From the NCBI GenBank assembly GCA_029204225.1, contig CM055092.1, positions 11,282,570 to 11,346,569 of the forward strand: a stretch of 64,000 nt of DNA. Direction: 5' to 3'. This DNA comes from Diphasiastrum complanatum (lineage: Eukaryota; Streptophyta; Lycopodiopsida; Lycopodiales; Lycopodiaceae). Shown piece after piece: positions 44,091-56,249 of the stretch. The notes beneath the pieces were generated by a model. That model had not been told where the DNA came from, searched no databases, and saw only the letters and a list, made by a program, of their open reading frames with translations. Both the position numbers and the translations under genes were made by a program. Within the stretch, counting starts at the first letter, position 1. Each line of letters begins with the position of its first letter.

Positions 44091-46693
44091 ATAACAACTC
44101 TATTCTCTTTCTTGTACATACATATGCACTAATGAAAATTGTATATAGATGATGATCATTGTAACATACAAGACACCACTACAAGCAAACATTGTAGATG
44201 CTTTCATACATCAATTCTTGCTTTCAGATTGATTGTTAAAAACAATCTCATAGCTTTTATAGAGCGGAGTTAGTTTCTTGAGCACGTGGTTTCGCTCACA
44301 ATTGTTTTGTGCTCATAGCATCTATCTCTGACTCGTATTTTCATACATTGATCTGAATCAACTATTGTCTTGTTATTGCTTTCAGATTTGAGTTAGTGTT
44401 AAATGTTTTGCTATTTCATTTTCTGTTTGACTTTTTAAAATTGCTTTGTTCGATTGTCTGTTCTTCCACTTCTGCAACCGCAAATAGATCTTTGTGTTCG
44501 GCTATGTAATCGAAACTGAAAGACGTAGTGCATGCACCGGGAGAATTCTCCACATACACTGACTTCCCCAACATGCATTAGGAAAAATATGGGCTCAAAG
44601 TGGGCCTTTTAAGAAATTTCAGTTTAGAGAGAGGTTACGTAGAGAAAGAATGCAAACCGGTAACTTCTGGTCATCGTTTTTCAAGTTTCTGGTCTTGTCC
44701 GACGTTTAACTAGTATGGTTAACATCAGACAATAGTTAGTTAAGCATGTGATGTAATAACTTCTCTTCATGCTCGTTCTAAAATTCGGGACTAGAGCTTT
44801 AAGCTCGAAAATCTTGGTGTGCTCAATGCAAAAACTGAAGCGGGAGTTGCAGAACTTTTAAAATCATAAACAAGCCATGCAACCAGTCCTAGCTCGGTTT
44901 AGATCAGCGTTCTGAATCAGGGAGCAATTCTACTATCTATCTACTAAAATCAGAAAACAAATAAGGACAAGATTAAGCTACTCAATCAAAAAAACAAGAA
45001 ACAAGAAAACTAATTTCCTAACAGCACTCTAGCAGCCCAAGAATCAAGAAACATCCATTTCTTGACGCTTGGAATGCCCAAGAACAATCAAGAACTGGAA
45101 TGTAAAAGAATTTGCAAGATTTACACCACAAATCCAGTCTATTGAATTTACTTGAATGTTGATTCCTACATTAATCCACAAACAAGAAATGAAATCTAAT
45201 CCACAACTAAGAAGCAAGGGAGTAAGCAAGAAAACTAATTAATCCACAACACAAAAGAAATCAAAACATGCTCATTGAAATTTCACTCAAGAACATTGCC
45301 ATGAACAAGGAGCTTAGCAACCATCAAGAACTCGTGGAAGATCTTCTTTATTCACTCAAGAGAACTTGACAATACATTCAAAAGCTCCCTCACAAGAGAG
45401 GGGGGCCCTTAAATAAGCAAGAGGGCTGCCCATGTGGAGCCCAAGTGGCAATTCTACCATATTAGAAATTACATGTGGAAATTGCCCTTCCACTAGAGGT
45501 CACCATCAAAAGGTGGCTCACTTTAAATTATTTAAGGGGGGTCTACATTTATTTACAATGCCTAGGATATATTACTAGCTCCTACATGGTCGTTCCTTTT
45601 CGACTCTCATGCTCGGCTCTCAGCTTCTTCTACTCTCCTCCTTCTGAGACCTCCTCGGTCATGGGTGAGAGATACTCTGTGTCTTCAGCTTGGCTTGGCA
45701 TCCGGGACCCCAGGTACTCTCTTATCTTTTCAATAAAGCCCATCTCCTACCAGCCTTCCACCATGGTCACATATCGTGACGACATGAAGGCCACTATGTA
45801 GTAAAGCCGAGCCATCATCTCATGGTCTTCCTCTGACTAGAGGGCTATGTTGTGATTGATCTTGATTGGTTCTAAACCACGATCTCAAAAACAATCTTGC
45901 TGCATCAGAAAGGCCATAGATCGGCAGTATTCGGCACTTTCTTGCACACATAGATCGACACTTGTTTTGTATTTGTGCCCGAAATCAAGTAACTATAGCC
46001 TCAGATCATCCGAGGAGATTCTCTCTGAAATTCCCGGAATCACTGGCCAGTTCACCAACTTGACCCATGGCTTTTCTGTTGGCCATGGATTTCTGCATTT
46101 GAGCGGCATATAAAATGGATCCACTCGCTTCCATGTCGGTGCCTTCAGGTACTCTCGGTGCCTCCATCTTTTTCATATGGTGTAGCCTAACATTTGTTGA
46201 CCTAGAACATTCATGACAAATGGATATATATAGAAAAAAATGCATAGAAAGTAAATAAGTACAGGTATGAATTATAAATAAGGAACGAGGTTAAAAATAG
46301 GCATGCAAAATGAGAATAAAAAACAAGAAAATAAGAAAATAAAATAATAATAATAATAAATGTAAAATATGCATTAGAAAAGAGGTGCTAAATTGGGTCA
46401 ACAAAAAACAACTCTTCGTAATACCACCATAGACGACCAAGTTAAAATAGCAATGATCGACTTATACAATGCTTTCTTATTTCAACGGCACCACGTGTGC
46501 TTATTTCTAGAGTTATCGGACCATCTTTCTTTTACGAGCCCCTTGAGTGCTTTTTAAGCAACTTATCTTTGTACTTACTTATCAGTTGAATATATAGTTT
46601 GATGTGAGTAATTATGTCGTCTTGTCTTGTTGCACTTGACGTTGTGCTGTGGTGATTGATCCGGTCGGGTGTTTAAATTGTGTTTTCTTGACT
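44091..46693. other. Non-coding region with LTR-like segments
   Basis: Minus strand around 45590-44990 has a TATA-like TTATTTAAGGG near 45415 and AATAAAG near 45347, as in an LTR, but no ends or primer site were found. Minus-strand text at 46245-45870 (YAAQMQKSMANRKAMGQVGE) could be a gag remnant. The stretch before 46694 should be the 3' part of an LTR. Confidence 0.35.
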
Positions 46694-46707
46694 TGGTATC
46701 AGAGCCC
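46694..46707 (+). other. Primer-binding site TGGTATCAGAGCCC
   Basis: Matches the 3' end of initiator-Met tRNA, the standard copia and gypsy primer. It marks the end of an LTR on its left and the start of a + strand element on its right. Confidence 0.7.
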
Positions 46708-46739
46708 TTTGGTGGCTTGAATCACCGGACAAAATCAGA

Positions 46740-49083
46740 GAGCTGCGAATTCATGACGGTTTGTTGGCTAGGAAGCGCAAAACCAAGTCTGTGGAGATTC
46801 GTGGAATAGCTCAAACTGTAAGAAGATTCAGAGGCAAGGGGTTGTCAGCTGAATCAGAGGGCAAGCAAAAAGTGAAGCCGGAAATCCTTCTGAAGGGTTG
46901 CTTGGTGTTTGTGATTGGTTTGAATCCAATCGAACACCGTTTGAAGAGTGGTTTGGAGCAGAATATTGCTTGTTGTAGGGTGACCTCAGAGGGATAGGTA
47001 GCTACTCAGATAGACTCTCAAAAAGAGCAGATAAAGTCCAAGAACATCTTCTTCTTTGACAGCTAGGGTTTCAAGTAGGAAAAATGCAGTTCTCTCTCAA
47101 CACAAATTCATTTTTGAAGCTGTGAAGGGCTAGGAGTGGGCGCCCTGCTACTGTTGAGGATGTGTGGAGAGGCCGTGGGCGGCCGTGGATCAGCCAGCGA
47201 GCTAGAGTGATGCAAACATTTTTTTTTAAGGCTTGTGTGAGGGCGTGGAGCTGCCATCGCTGCTAGAAAGAGAGAGAGAGAGGATCGTCACGTGCTGTGA
47301 GGAGGAGAGACCCATAGTGTCTGGAAGGGGCCCGCAGATACAAGTGTGGGGATCGTTGCACAGAAGCCATAGTATTCGTTAGATCTCGTGGAGTTTACAT
47401 CCACGGTAGAGATTGCAAGAGGGAGAGTGACTGGGAGCCGCAGGATTGAGGATAACCCTTAGATGGGCTTTGAAATGGTCTTGAAGAATTGAAAGGCAAA
47501 ATAGGCTTTCTTTTCATTAAAAATTTTCAAACTGAAATTTTTTTTGGGTCCCAAGTTTTGTGAAAGGTGAAGTTTCTTCACACTGAAGAAACAGTTCAAA
47601 AACCCAAATTGCCCTTATTTTCACCTCCTTTAGCCTATTTTGGCCAAACGAAAGGCTATTGCCTCCAAACGAAGGGCCCCTGACTGTACCTGCAAGTAGG
47701 TACACCAAAACAGAGTGATTGCCACAAAGAAAGTGTTCGGGGCATGTTAGAAGTGATTTCGCCATTCCACTGGGCAAAAAGTTGGTAGTTGGTGACGAGA
47801 AGCATTTCGAAAAGCGACGCCAGTTTAGCTTTCAATTTGGCGAAAGAGCGACGGGTGGCCTAGTAAGCCAAAAATTGCAGGTCATTATTTGTGATTTTTG
47901 ACATCACGATTGGCTTTGGCATACGCTTTATAGCCTACAGGTGGAGTTTCAAGTAGTTTGGAGATGGCAAACATCAATGAGGCAATTTTGGGCGATGCAA
48001 GCAAACTTGATGGGGCTTAGTTGTTGTACAGCATAGACCATAGCCAATGCTTCTCTCTCGATGGTTGTATAGTTTACTTCAGCAGGCACCAGTTGCTTGC
48101 TCAGGAAACGACAAGAAAACAAACTTCAAAAAGTAACGGCTTCAATCAGTAGCATGCAGAACAAGATCTACACTATACTTAATTCTTCAGGATCTAGCTT
48201 TCTAGCCTGGAAAGTTAAGACATCTTTGATACTCAAGGGCGAAGGACTCTTCCCCTGGGTGGATGGCACAGAAGAAATGCCTACGACAACAGGCAAGGAG
48301 CTACGCGAATGGAGGGAGAAAAACGACAAGGCAGTAGCCTTGCTATCATCTTCCATTGAAGATAGCCTTATACTTGACCTGGCTACACTCTCCAAAGCTA
48401 AGAAGATGTGGGATGCATTGCTCACAAAATTTCAGACGAAATCAAGAAGTCATATTATGATGCTGGAAGATTAGCTGACGAATTTGCAGTGGGATGGAAA
48501 AGACCTCACATCTTTCGTGAGAAATATGAAAGATCTGTTTTTATCACTACACAACTCAGGAGCAGAGAATGCAGTATCAACTGAGAAGTAGCTCACATAT
48601 CTGTTGAGAGCCTTACCCAGATCTTTCCAGATGACACAAACCCTGCTCGTGAAAGATCCTGCCATGAACCTCAAAAAGGCGATTGTCGAGATTCGAGAGG
48701 AAGTCGAGGCCAAAGAGCATCTTGATCACAAATATGGTTCTAACCAGGCACTCTACGGCAACAGAGAAAAATCAAAGAAACAGTTTAAGCCTAAGAGGGA
48801 GTCGAATCAGAGGCAGGATCGTGACCAGCAAGCAGAGGGGACCAGCAAAAGCAACTAGAAGACCAAAGGGAGGTCGAAACGACAAGATGCCGACAAGAAG
48901 ACCTACACGAGATGCAGAAGAGACAAGCATACAGTAGATACCTGCTGGCTCAATCCCAAGATTGAGTGTATCCATTTTCATAAGAAAGGTCATGCAACCA
49001 TGGACTGGCCACGCAATCAAGGACTGCTGAACTTTGAAGTACAACAACGAAAAGAAGAAGTAGTTCCAACAACAAGCACATAG
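46740..49083 (+). pseudogene. Copia gag relic
   Basis: A basic frame (46761-46997) is followed by non-coding sequence, then a UBN2-type gag from 48120: SGSSFLAWKVKTSLILKGEG, LFPWVDGTEEMPTTTGKELR, KAVALLSSSIEDSLILDLAT, KKMWDALLTKFQTKSRSHIM, a TAG at 48472, then LLRALPRSFQMTQTLLVKDP and a Lys/Arg/Gln-rich tail. The zinc knuckle reads CIHFHKKGHATMDW, so its second and last Cys are lost. No protease, integrase or RT follows. Confidence 0.65.
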
Positions 49084-49099
49084 TGCTATTGTAAAGACC

Positions 49100-49562
49100 A
49101 TAAAGGGATAACCCCTAAGATGAGAATAGGAGAACACAATGGAGCCAAACCGCCCAACCAATCCTAGATCAAAACTGGATCTAGCCCCCAAGCCATGCCA
49201 TGTGAAACAAGAGGAGAAGACGGAACCTGGTAACCTAAATCCACTATGTCGATGGGAGAATCTCTACCTCATTATATAGAGAGTAGAGTCCTGTGCATGA
49301 AATCATGCAACCCCCATGCAGGTCAACTATAAATAGAACACATCTCTTCATGCAATCCTCCTGTCTATATCTGTCACACAGACATGCAATACTCCATATG
49401 TTCAATTAGAGTGTCTGGGTCCTCTCAAGGTTACCAGTCATAGACTGGCCTTGACATGAAATTAAATCAGGGCGTGACCAAGAATCTCAAATATCGGAGG
49501 GCCAATCTACCACTATTCCAGGTCCTTAACCGAATACGGCCATAACATTCTTCCCTCCTTAA
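49100..49562 (-). repeat. Minus-strand LTR with polypurine tract
   Basis: On the minus strand TTAAGGAGGGAAGAA (49562-49548) precedes TGTTATGGCCGTATTCGG at 49547. TATA-like TCTATATAATGAGG lies near 49270. The outer end is not fixed. Internal sequence to the right lacks coding domains. Confidence 0.5.
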
Positions 49563-50015
49563 ACTGCTTATATCCTTAGAAGCTCCTCAAGACAGGAAAG
49601 AATTATAGAAACAATTCTTATAACTTTCAATATAAACCGAGGAAATTATTATTCTTAGTCTGACTTCCATATCAAACAACAACTTAGAGATAAACCTATT
49701 TCCAATCGTTAATCTCTGTTCTGGAGTATAACTCAAGTTTGAAAAGTACACTAAGCAATAAATTTCTCAACTAGGTTACACTAAACACAAGTTAGTAACA
49801 TCACCTTCATGGAAAACACTTACATGAACCACTGAGTGAAATATTTCCTAACTTAGGAGATTAAAGTTAAAGACAAAAATAATAGTAATTGCAATCTAAA
49901 ATTATCCACAAACTCTGGCAGACAATTAGGTAAAAAGCTTCCAAGTACAACTATCCTTAGAATCCAATTCTAAGATATGAAAATTCATTTAACTAGAATC
50001 TCGAGGAGAATCATT

Positions 50016-50798
50016 TGTTAAAATTGAAAAATAATCCATATTGATTTCTTGGCTTGCTACAAATGTTGTACCATGCAAGTATGTAGCTCATTAATGAAAA
50101 ATGCCAAGTTTGGCCTACATAGAACTCGAGCTACATGGTTATGTATTATCTAGTTTGATAAATGCAACTTGCATATAGTTTGTAGACATAGAATTAGCAT
50201 GATTATGCTTGTAGAAACTCGTGGCAACTCACATGCATTAATTGTAAGTGATCCATAGTGACATGCAAGGCATGCACAAAGTTTAATAGACACATGCATG
50301 ATGATTTGGACATTTCTAGTTAGAACTAGTACACTTGTAAAAAGTTGGTAGAATTTCATGCATGACAAGTGACAAATGTCACATAGACTCTAGATGTCAT
50401 TTTGGAGTGGATAGATATGGTTCTACCTCGAGCTACCTCAATCTCCATAAATATGTGTAGCTCTCCACACAATCAATAATGAAGAACCAAAGTTTTGTAG
50501 CTATCTCATGTCATTTTGGATCTAAACAAATATTGCTTGTTATCTCTCTAGCTCTCTCTCTCTAACTCGTGTTGAGGCTAATGTTCATACATTGAAATCT
50601 TGTATTTTTATTCAATCTTTGATTCATTGCTATTATATTCTATTGATTAGCATGCTAGATTGTGGATTAGCCATTTCTTCTAAACTAGATTTTGTTGATC
50701 AATCTAGAATCAGGTTATAGTGCCAATCACAAAGCTTAATTAAGATCAGTCACTCTTGTAGACATTCCTCACATGTGTGAATTTTGGAAATTTTGTCA
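50016..50798 (+). repeat. 5' LTR (783 bp)
   Basis: Starts TGTTAAAATTGAAAAATAATC and ends GGAAATTTTGTCA. It contains a short CT run near 50560 and about 89 bp (near 50575-50670) that are absent from the 3' LTR. Confidence 0.95.
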
Positions 50799-50812
50799 TG
50801 GTATCATAGCCA
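50799..50812 (+). other. Primer-binding site TGGTATCATAGCCA
   Basis: Directly abuts the 5' LTR. One mismatch (T for G) to the usual TGGTATCAGAGCC of initiator-Met tRNA-primed plant elements. Confidence 0.85.
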
Positions 50813-51568
50813 CATTAAGTTTTGCATGCTAACAACTCTGATTGTACAAGAAACTGAGAGCTAAATCAAGCAAAAAAGCAGTTTTGCATTTTTTTTACCC
50901 CTTTCTCTGAAGTGTATTTGGATCAAATCGGACTTGAACTGAATTTTTTAGACCTGAATTGAGGAAGTATGGAATTCTGGAATTTCGCACGTGTGAAAAT
51001 TAGAGTTTTTCAGTCCCTTTGTTCTCCTTACTTATAGATCCAAAGATAGTAGTGTTATAGCTTGATGGAAAGCATTTGATCTGTACTTTCCATAGAAATT
51101 AAAATGAAATCAATCTGATGTGTCTAGCAGGAGTTATAAGCTCTTAAATAGGATAGGGATAGGTCCAAAATCCGAGTGACAGCATTTTGATTTGATTCAA
51201 TTATACTTTGTTCTGAATTCATTGTTTTGAGCATCCAACACAAGAAACTATAGATCAAGACTGAGTTTGAAGTATTTGAAAACCCTTTGAGTCTTCTGAG
51301 TGTCAATAGTGTCTTCTTTTGAAGCATTTCACATGTGCCAAAAGTAGAATTCAAACCAGCCATATGTCTCAAAACACTTTTTGTGTCTGATCTAGAAAAC
51401 TTGTCTTGTGGAATATTTGAGACTCATCTCAAATATAGTTGCAAGTATTTCACATAGGAAGGTAGTTCAACCTTGAAAATACCTATAATGAAGAGAGCAG
51501 CAACTCTAAGTCTGATAGGAAGAAGCTCAAACATATCTCAATCCAATAACTAAGAAGTTTTTATTATA
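50813..51568 (+). other. Untranslated leader of the copia element
   Basis: About 750 bp between the primer-binding site and the gag start, without a long frame. It would hold the packaging signal. Confidence 0.5.
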
Positions 51569-52491
51569 ATGGCATAGGGAGGATATCTTCTAGAAGCCAG
51601 TGAAAGACTAAACACTTCTAATTACTCAATTTGGAAGTTAAAATGGAGTCTGTTTTGATTCTCCAAGATGTTATGGATATTGTGCTTGGTGTTGAGGAGG
51701 AGCCTCAAACACAGGTTGAAATTCCTAAATATAAGAAGAGAGCTAGAATGGCTCTACATTTTATTAAGATGAATGTATCTAATGAAATTTTGAGAGAGAT
51801 AGGACCTTGCACTACAGCCAAAGAAGCTTGGGATGCACTAAAGACCATCTATGAAGCAAAGAATACTTCTAGAATACTCACTCTTAGGAGTCAGATTTTC
51901 CAAAGTTTCCAAAGAAGTGAAGAGAGTGCATCTAACTATGTTCTGAGAGTTAAAGATTTACATAGAGAGCTTTTCTATGTTGGTGTTACCATTAACCAAG
52001 TTGAGCTAGCTCAAGTCATATTGAATGGCTTGAGAGATGACTATGATAATCTTGTTCAGTCTTTTGCTATTAAGGAGGAGTTACCTAATCTAGAAACTCT
52101 CCAAGGAATTCTTATTTCTGAAGAATCTAGACAAAGCTATAAACTCTCCAGGATGAACAAACTTGAACATGGTGGAAGTGACAAAGCCCTCTTTGTCAAA
52201 GGCAAGCAGAAAGGAAGGAGTAAGAACCAATTCTCTCAAGCATACAACAAAGACAAAGCCAAAGATCGAGATCAAGATGGTGAAGAGGATGAAACATTTC
52301 ATCCCTCTAACTCAAAAACCAAGAAGAAGAAAGTGAAGTGCTTCTTCTATGGCAAAAAGGGGCACTATGCATCTAATTGCTTTAAGAAGAAAAACCAACT
52401 CAAGCAAGCTAATCTCTCCAAAGAGATTGAAGAAGATTCTGTTGCAAGTGATGGAGAAGGATCACTTATGGTGTCCAATTTTTCTTCATGA
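51569..52491 (+). pseudogene. Copia gag
   Basis: The likely start is ATG 51569 with TAG two codons later (51575-51577), where the homologous text continues GGYLLEASERLNTSNYSIWK. One base is missing near 51641; from there the frame is open for about 280 codons: AWDALKTIYEAKNTSRILTL, SNYVLRVKDLHRELFYVGVT, VILNGLRDDYDNLVQSFAIK. The zinc knuckle is CFFYGKKGHYASNC, Tyr (TAT) replacing the second Cys. It ends at TGA 52489-52491. Confidence 0.85.
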
Positions 52492-53660
52492 CCTTTCAAG
52501 AAAGATGGAGCTTGGTACATAGACAGTGAAGCCTCTTCACATATGTGCTGTTCAAAGGAGTCATTTGACTCAATCTTACCTTTCAAAGGACTCAAGAGAT
52601 CTATATACACAGCTAATGATCATGAGTGTCCAATAGAAGGACTTGGCAACATTCCATTGAAACTTGCTTCTTCAAAAGTTCTTGCACTTTCTAATGTTCT
52701 TTTCATTCCAAAACTTACAAAGAGCTTAATTAGTGTGGGAAAGTTGCTTGATAATGGTTGTGATGTAAAGTTCAACTCCAATACTTGTTTTATCAAGAGA
52801 AAAGATGAGATCCTTGCTGATGGAACTAGATGTGGTGGAAATTTTAAGTTGAATTCTTATGAGAATGCAAACCTTTGTGAAGTTGCTTTGTTGTCTAAGG
52901 AGGAACTGTGGCATAGAAGGTTGGGACATCCTAACTTTAGATCTATGTCTTCTATGGTTAAAAAGGAGAAGGCCTTTGGTCTTCCAAAATCTCTTTCTAA
53001 AGATTTCAAGCCTTGTGAGGCTTGTGCCATTGCAAAGTCACACAAAAAGCCATATCAGAAGTCTTTTATAAAGACTACTTATCCATTGGAACTCATACAT
53101 TCAGATGTACATTTTTCCTCTTCTAAAAGTATTGGTGGTGCAACATGTTTTGTCACCTTTATTGATGACTTTACTAGATACACTTGGTTGTATCTACTTT
53201 CTTCAAAGGCTATGGTTTTTTATCACTTCCTCATCTTCAAAGCTTATGTAGAAAAATAGTTCTCTTGCAAAGTTAAAGCTTTAAGATGCGATGGAGGAGG
53301 TAAATATATCTCCAACAAGTTTTATAATTATTGTGAAGGTGAAGGAATAAAGAGAGAATTTTCTTGTGCCTATTCTCCATCCCAAAATGGAGTAGCTGAG
53401 AGGAAAAACAGATCTTTATGTGAATGTGCTAAAGCAATTCGAGTAGCAGCTTCTTTGCCTATTGAATATTGGGGTGAAGCTATAAATTGTGCAAACTATT
53501 TGTGCAATAGATTACCTCACAATGCTCTTGCTGGAAAAACACCTTTTGAAGTCTTGTTTCAGAAAAAAAAACCTAAGGTAGATCACCTTAGAGTTTTTGG
53601 TTGCTTGTTAATATGCCCTTGGAAACAAGGAAAAGAGATGCTCCTAATTTAGTTAAAGGG
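52492..53660 (+). pseudogene. Copia protease and integrase
   Basis: The protease motif reads WYIDSEASSHMC, so the usual Gly after DS is Glu (GAA for GGA), which should abolish activity. It continues VLFIPKLTKSLISVGKLLDN, LWHRRLGHPNFRSMSSMVKK, CEACAIAKSHKKPYQ, LIHSDVHFSSSKSIGGATCF and FIDDFTRYTWLYLLS. TAG at 53257-53259 stands where Gln would be expected. The core then reads LRCDGGGKYIS, YSPSQNGVAERKNR, FEVLFQKKKPKVDHLRVFGC and a frameshift near 53615. Confidence 0.85.
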
Positions 53661-55529
53661 ATCATGGTTGGATATGCATCCAACAAGAAAGCTTACAGGA
53701 TCTATGTTCCCTCTACCTCAACTACAATTGAGAGTAGAGATGTGATATTCCATGAAGATCAAAAATACATTTTTGAGAAGGCCGAGTTCAAATATTCTCA
53801 CAAAGATACTCCAATCATCACCCTTGAAGATTATCATGGAGAGATGGGGCCAAGATTTGAGGAGGAGTCACCTCGAATTTTTTCACCAAGGAGATCTCAA
53901 AGAGAAAGATCCGAGCCTAGAAGGCTTACCTGAGGAAAGCAAGTGGAAATCAACTCCACTAATTGTGCCTATTTTATTTCTCATGAAGAGCCAAAGGATG
54001 TACATGATGCTATCAACTCAAAGGAATGGTACCTTGCCTTGAAGGAAGAATATGATGCTTTGATGGCCAATAATGCATGGGAGCTTGTGGATCTTCCATC
54101 CAACAAGCATACCATTGGTTGCAAATGGGTTTTTTGAGTCAAGTATAATCAAGATGGCACAATCAACAAGGACAAGGCTAGGCTTTGTGCTAAAGGATTT
54201 GCTCGAGTATATGGACTTGATTATGAGGACACCTTTGCCCCAATTGCAAAGATGGTGTCAATTAGAATCATAATTTCTCTTGCTTGTTTTTTTAATTGGC
54301 AAATTCTTCAACTAAATGTTTCTAATGCATTTCTAAATGGCTATCTAGAAGAAGAGATCTATATGGATCAACCTATTGGGCTCATCCATGATGAAGGAAA
54401 ATTTTGCTTGCTCTTCAAAAGTTTATATGGATTAAAGCAAGCTCCAAGGTCATGGTATTCTCGACTTAACACCTTTCTTGAGTCACTAGGATTTAATCTT
54501 AGTAACTATGATCCTTCCTTATATGTCAAGTTTTGTGATAAAGATATTGTCATCCTTCTTATTTATGTTGATGATATCTTTCTGACAGGAAGTTGTACCA
54601 AGTTAGTTGAGGAAACCAAGATTGCACCTGGAAAAGAGTTCAAGATGCAAGATCTTGGAAAAATTCACTATATTCTAGGATTAGAGATCGACTTTCTTAA
54701 AGATAAAGCTTTTGTATGTCAATCTAAGTATGCTCTTTCAATGTTAAAAAAGTTCAATATGTTGAATTGTAAGAGTATAGAAACACCTATGGAGCAAAAT
54801 GTAAAGGACTCTAACAAAGGTGATGAAAGATCCTTCGAGGACATCACACTTTTTAGAAGTCTTATAGGCTCCTTAATTTGGCTCACAATAACTAGACCTG
54901 ACATAAGCTTTAGTATTCATAAGTTGAGCCAGGCTATGCAAAATCCTTCAGTTTATCATTGGAAAAAGGCCAAGAGAGTGCTTAGATATATATCTTCAAC
55001 TTTTGATTTTGGTTTATTGTATAAAAGTGAAGATCTTTCTATTATTGGTTATTTTGACTTGGATTTTGCAAGTGATAGAGCAAATCGAAAATCTACAAGT
55101 GCTTATGTCATATATCTTGGAGGAAACTTGATATCTTGGCTTTCCAAAAAGCAAGATACTGTATCACTCTCATCATGTGAAGCTGAGTACAAGGCACTCA
55201 CTACAACAACAAAGGAAGTGCTTTGGATCAAGAGGTTACTAGTGGAGCTAAAGATAATTATGGAAGAAAATATACCTATGATCATGTGTGACAACATTTC
55301 AGCTCAAGCCCTTGCCAACAACCCAATATTCCATGCAAGGAGCAAGCATATCGAAGTTGCACATCACTTCGTGAGAGAGAAGCTCATTGGAGGTGAAATC
55401 AAATTGGAGCACATCGACACATCATCTTGCATTGCAGATATGCTCACCAAACCTTTGAGCAAAAGTTCCTTCAACAAGCATAGAGCCAACCTTGGAGTTA
55501 TACCAAGATCCATGTTCAAATCAATATAG
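53661..55529 (+). pseudogene. Copia linker, reverse transcriptase and RNase H
   Basis: TGA at about 53932 and at about 54136 (KWVF-stop-VKYN) occupy CGA-type positions. From 54252 the frame is open for 425 codons to the natural end: LQLNVSNAFLNGYLEEEIYM, SLYGLKQAPRSWYSRLNTFL, LLIYVDDIFLTG (intact YVDD), GSLIWLTITRPDISFSIHKL, KRVLRYISSTFDFGLLYKSE, SKKQDTVSLSSCEAEYKALT, IFHARSKHIEVAHHFVREKL and IADMLTKPLSKSSFNKHRAN. Reverse transcriptase palm and RNase H thus look intact although the polyprotein is not. Confidence 0.9.
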
Positions 55530-55535
55530 ATCATT

Positions 55536-55546
55536 TTTAGGAGGAG
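55536..55546 (+). other. Polypurine tract before the 3' LTR
   Basis: TTTAGGAGGAG immediately precedes the TGTTAAAA start of the LTR; the same AGGAGGAG tract precedes the family-A LTR at 12113. Confidence 0.8.
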
Positions 55547-56244
55547 TGTTAAAATTGAAAAACAATCCATATTGATTTCTTGGCTTGCTACAAATGTTGT
55601 ACCATGCAAGTATGTAGCTCATTAATGAAAAATGCCAAGTTTGGCCTACATAGAACTCGAGCTACATGGCTATATTATCTAGTTTGATAAATGCAACTTG
55701 CATATAGTTTGTAGACATAGAATTAACATGATTATGCTTGTAGAAACTCATGGCAACTCACATGCATTAATTGTAAGTGATCCATAGTGACATGCAAGGC
55801 ATGCACAAAGTTTAATGGACACATGCATGATGATTTGGACATTTCTAGTTAGAACTAGTACACTTGTAAAAAGTTGGTAGAATTTCATGCATGACAAGTG
55901 ACAAATGTCACATAGACTCTAGATGTCATTTTGGAGTGGATAGATATGGTTCTACCTCGAGCTACCTCAATCTCCATAAATATGTGTAGCTCTCCACACA
56001 ATCAATAATGAAGAACCAAAGTTTTGTGGCTATCTCATGCCATTTTGGATCTAAACAAATATTGCTTGTTATCTCTCTAGCTCTCTCTCTCTCTCTCTAA
56101 CTAGATTGTGGATTAGCCATTTCTTCTGAACTAGATTTTGTTGATCAATCTAGAATCAGGATATAGTGCCAATCACAAAGCTTAATTAAGATCAGTCACT
56201 CTTGTGGACATTCCCCACATGTGTGAATTCTGGAAATTTTGTCA
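55547..56244 (+). repeat. 3' LTR (698 bp)
   Basis: Aligns along its length with 50016-50798 except for a deletion of about 89 bp after CTCTCTCTAACT, a 2-bp gap and a longer CT run. It ends GGAAATTTTGTCA. Confidence 0.95.
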
Positions 56245-56249
56245 TCATT

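Larger units (their letters stand above)
50011..56249 (+). mobile_element. Full-length Ty1/copia retrotransposon with TCATT target duplication
   Basis: 5-bp TSDs TCATT (50011-50015, 56245-56249) flank a 6229-bp element (50016-56244): 5' LTR, primer-binding site, gag, protease, integrase, RT, RNase H, polypurine tract, 3' LTR. Coding capacity is broken by at least five premature stops and two frameshifts, so it cannot encode its own transposition. The LTRs differ at about a dozen aligned positions plus one deletion, so insertion was fairly recent. It sits in AT-rich repeat sequence that continues on both sides. Confidence 0.95.

Noticed and set aside
45475-45801. 108-codon + strand frame rich in aromatic and Ser residues
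   Set aside because: No domain recognised, and the minus strand has LTR-like TATA and AATAAA signals over the same interval.
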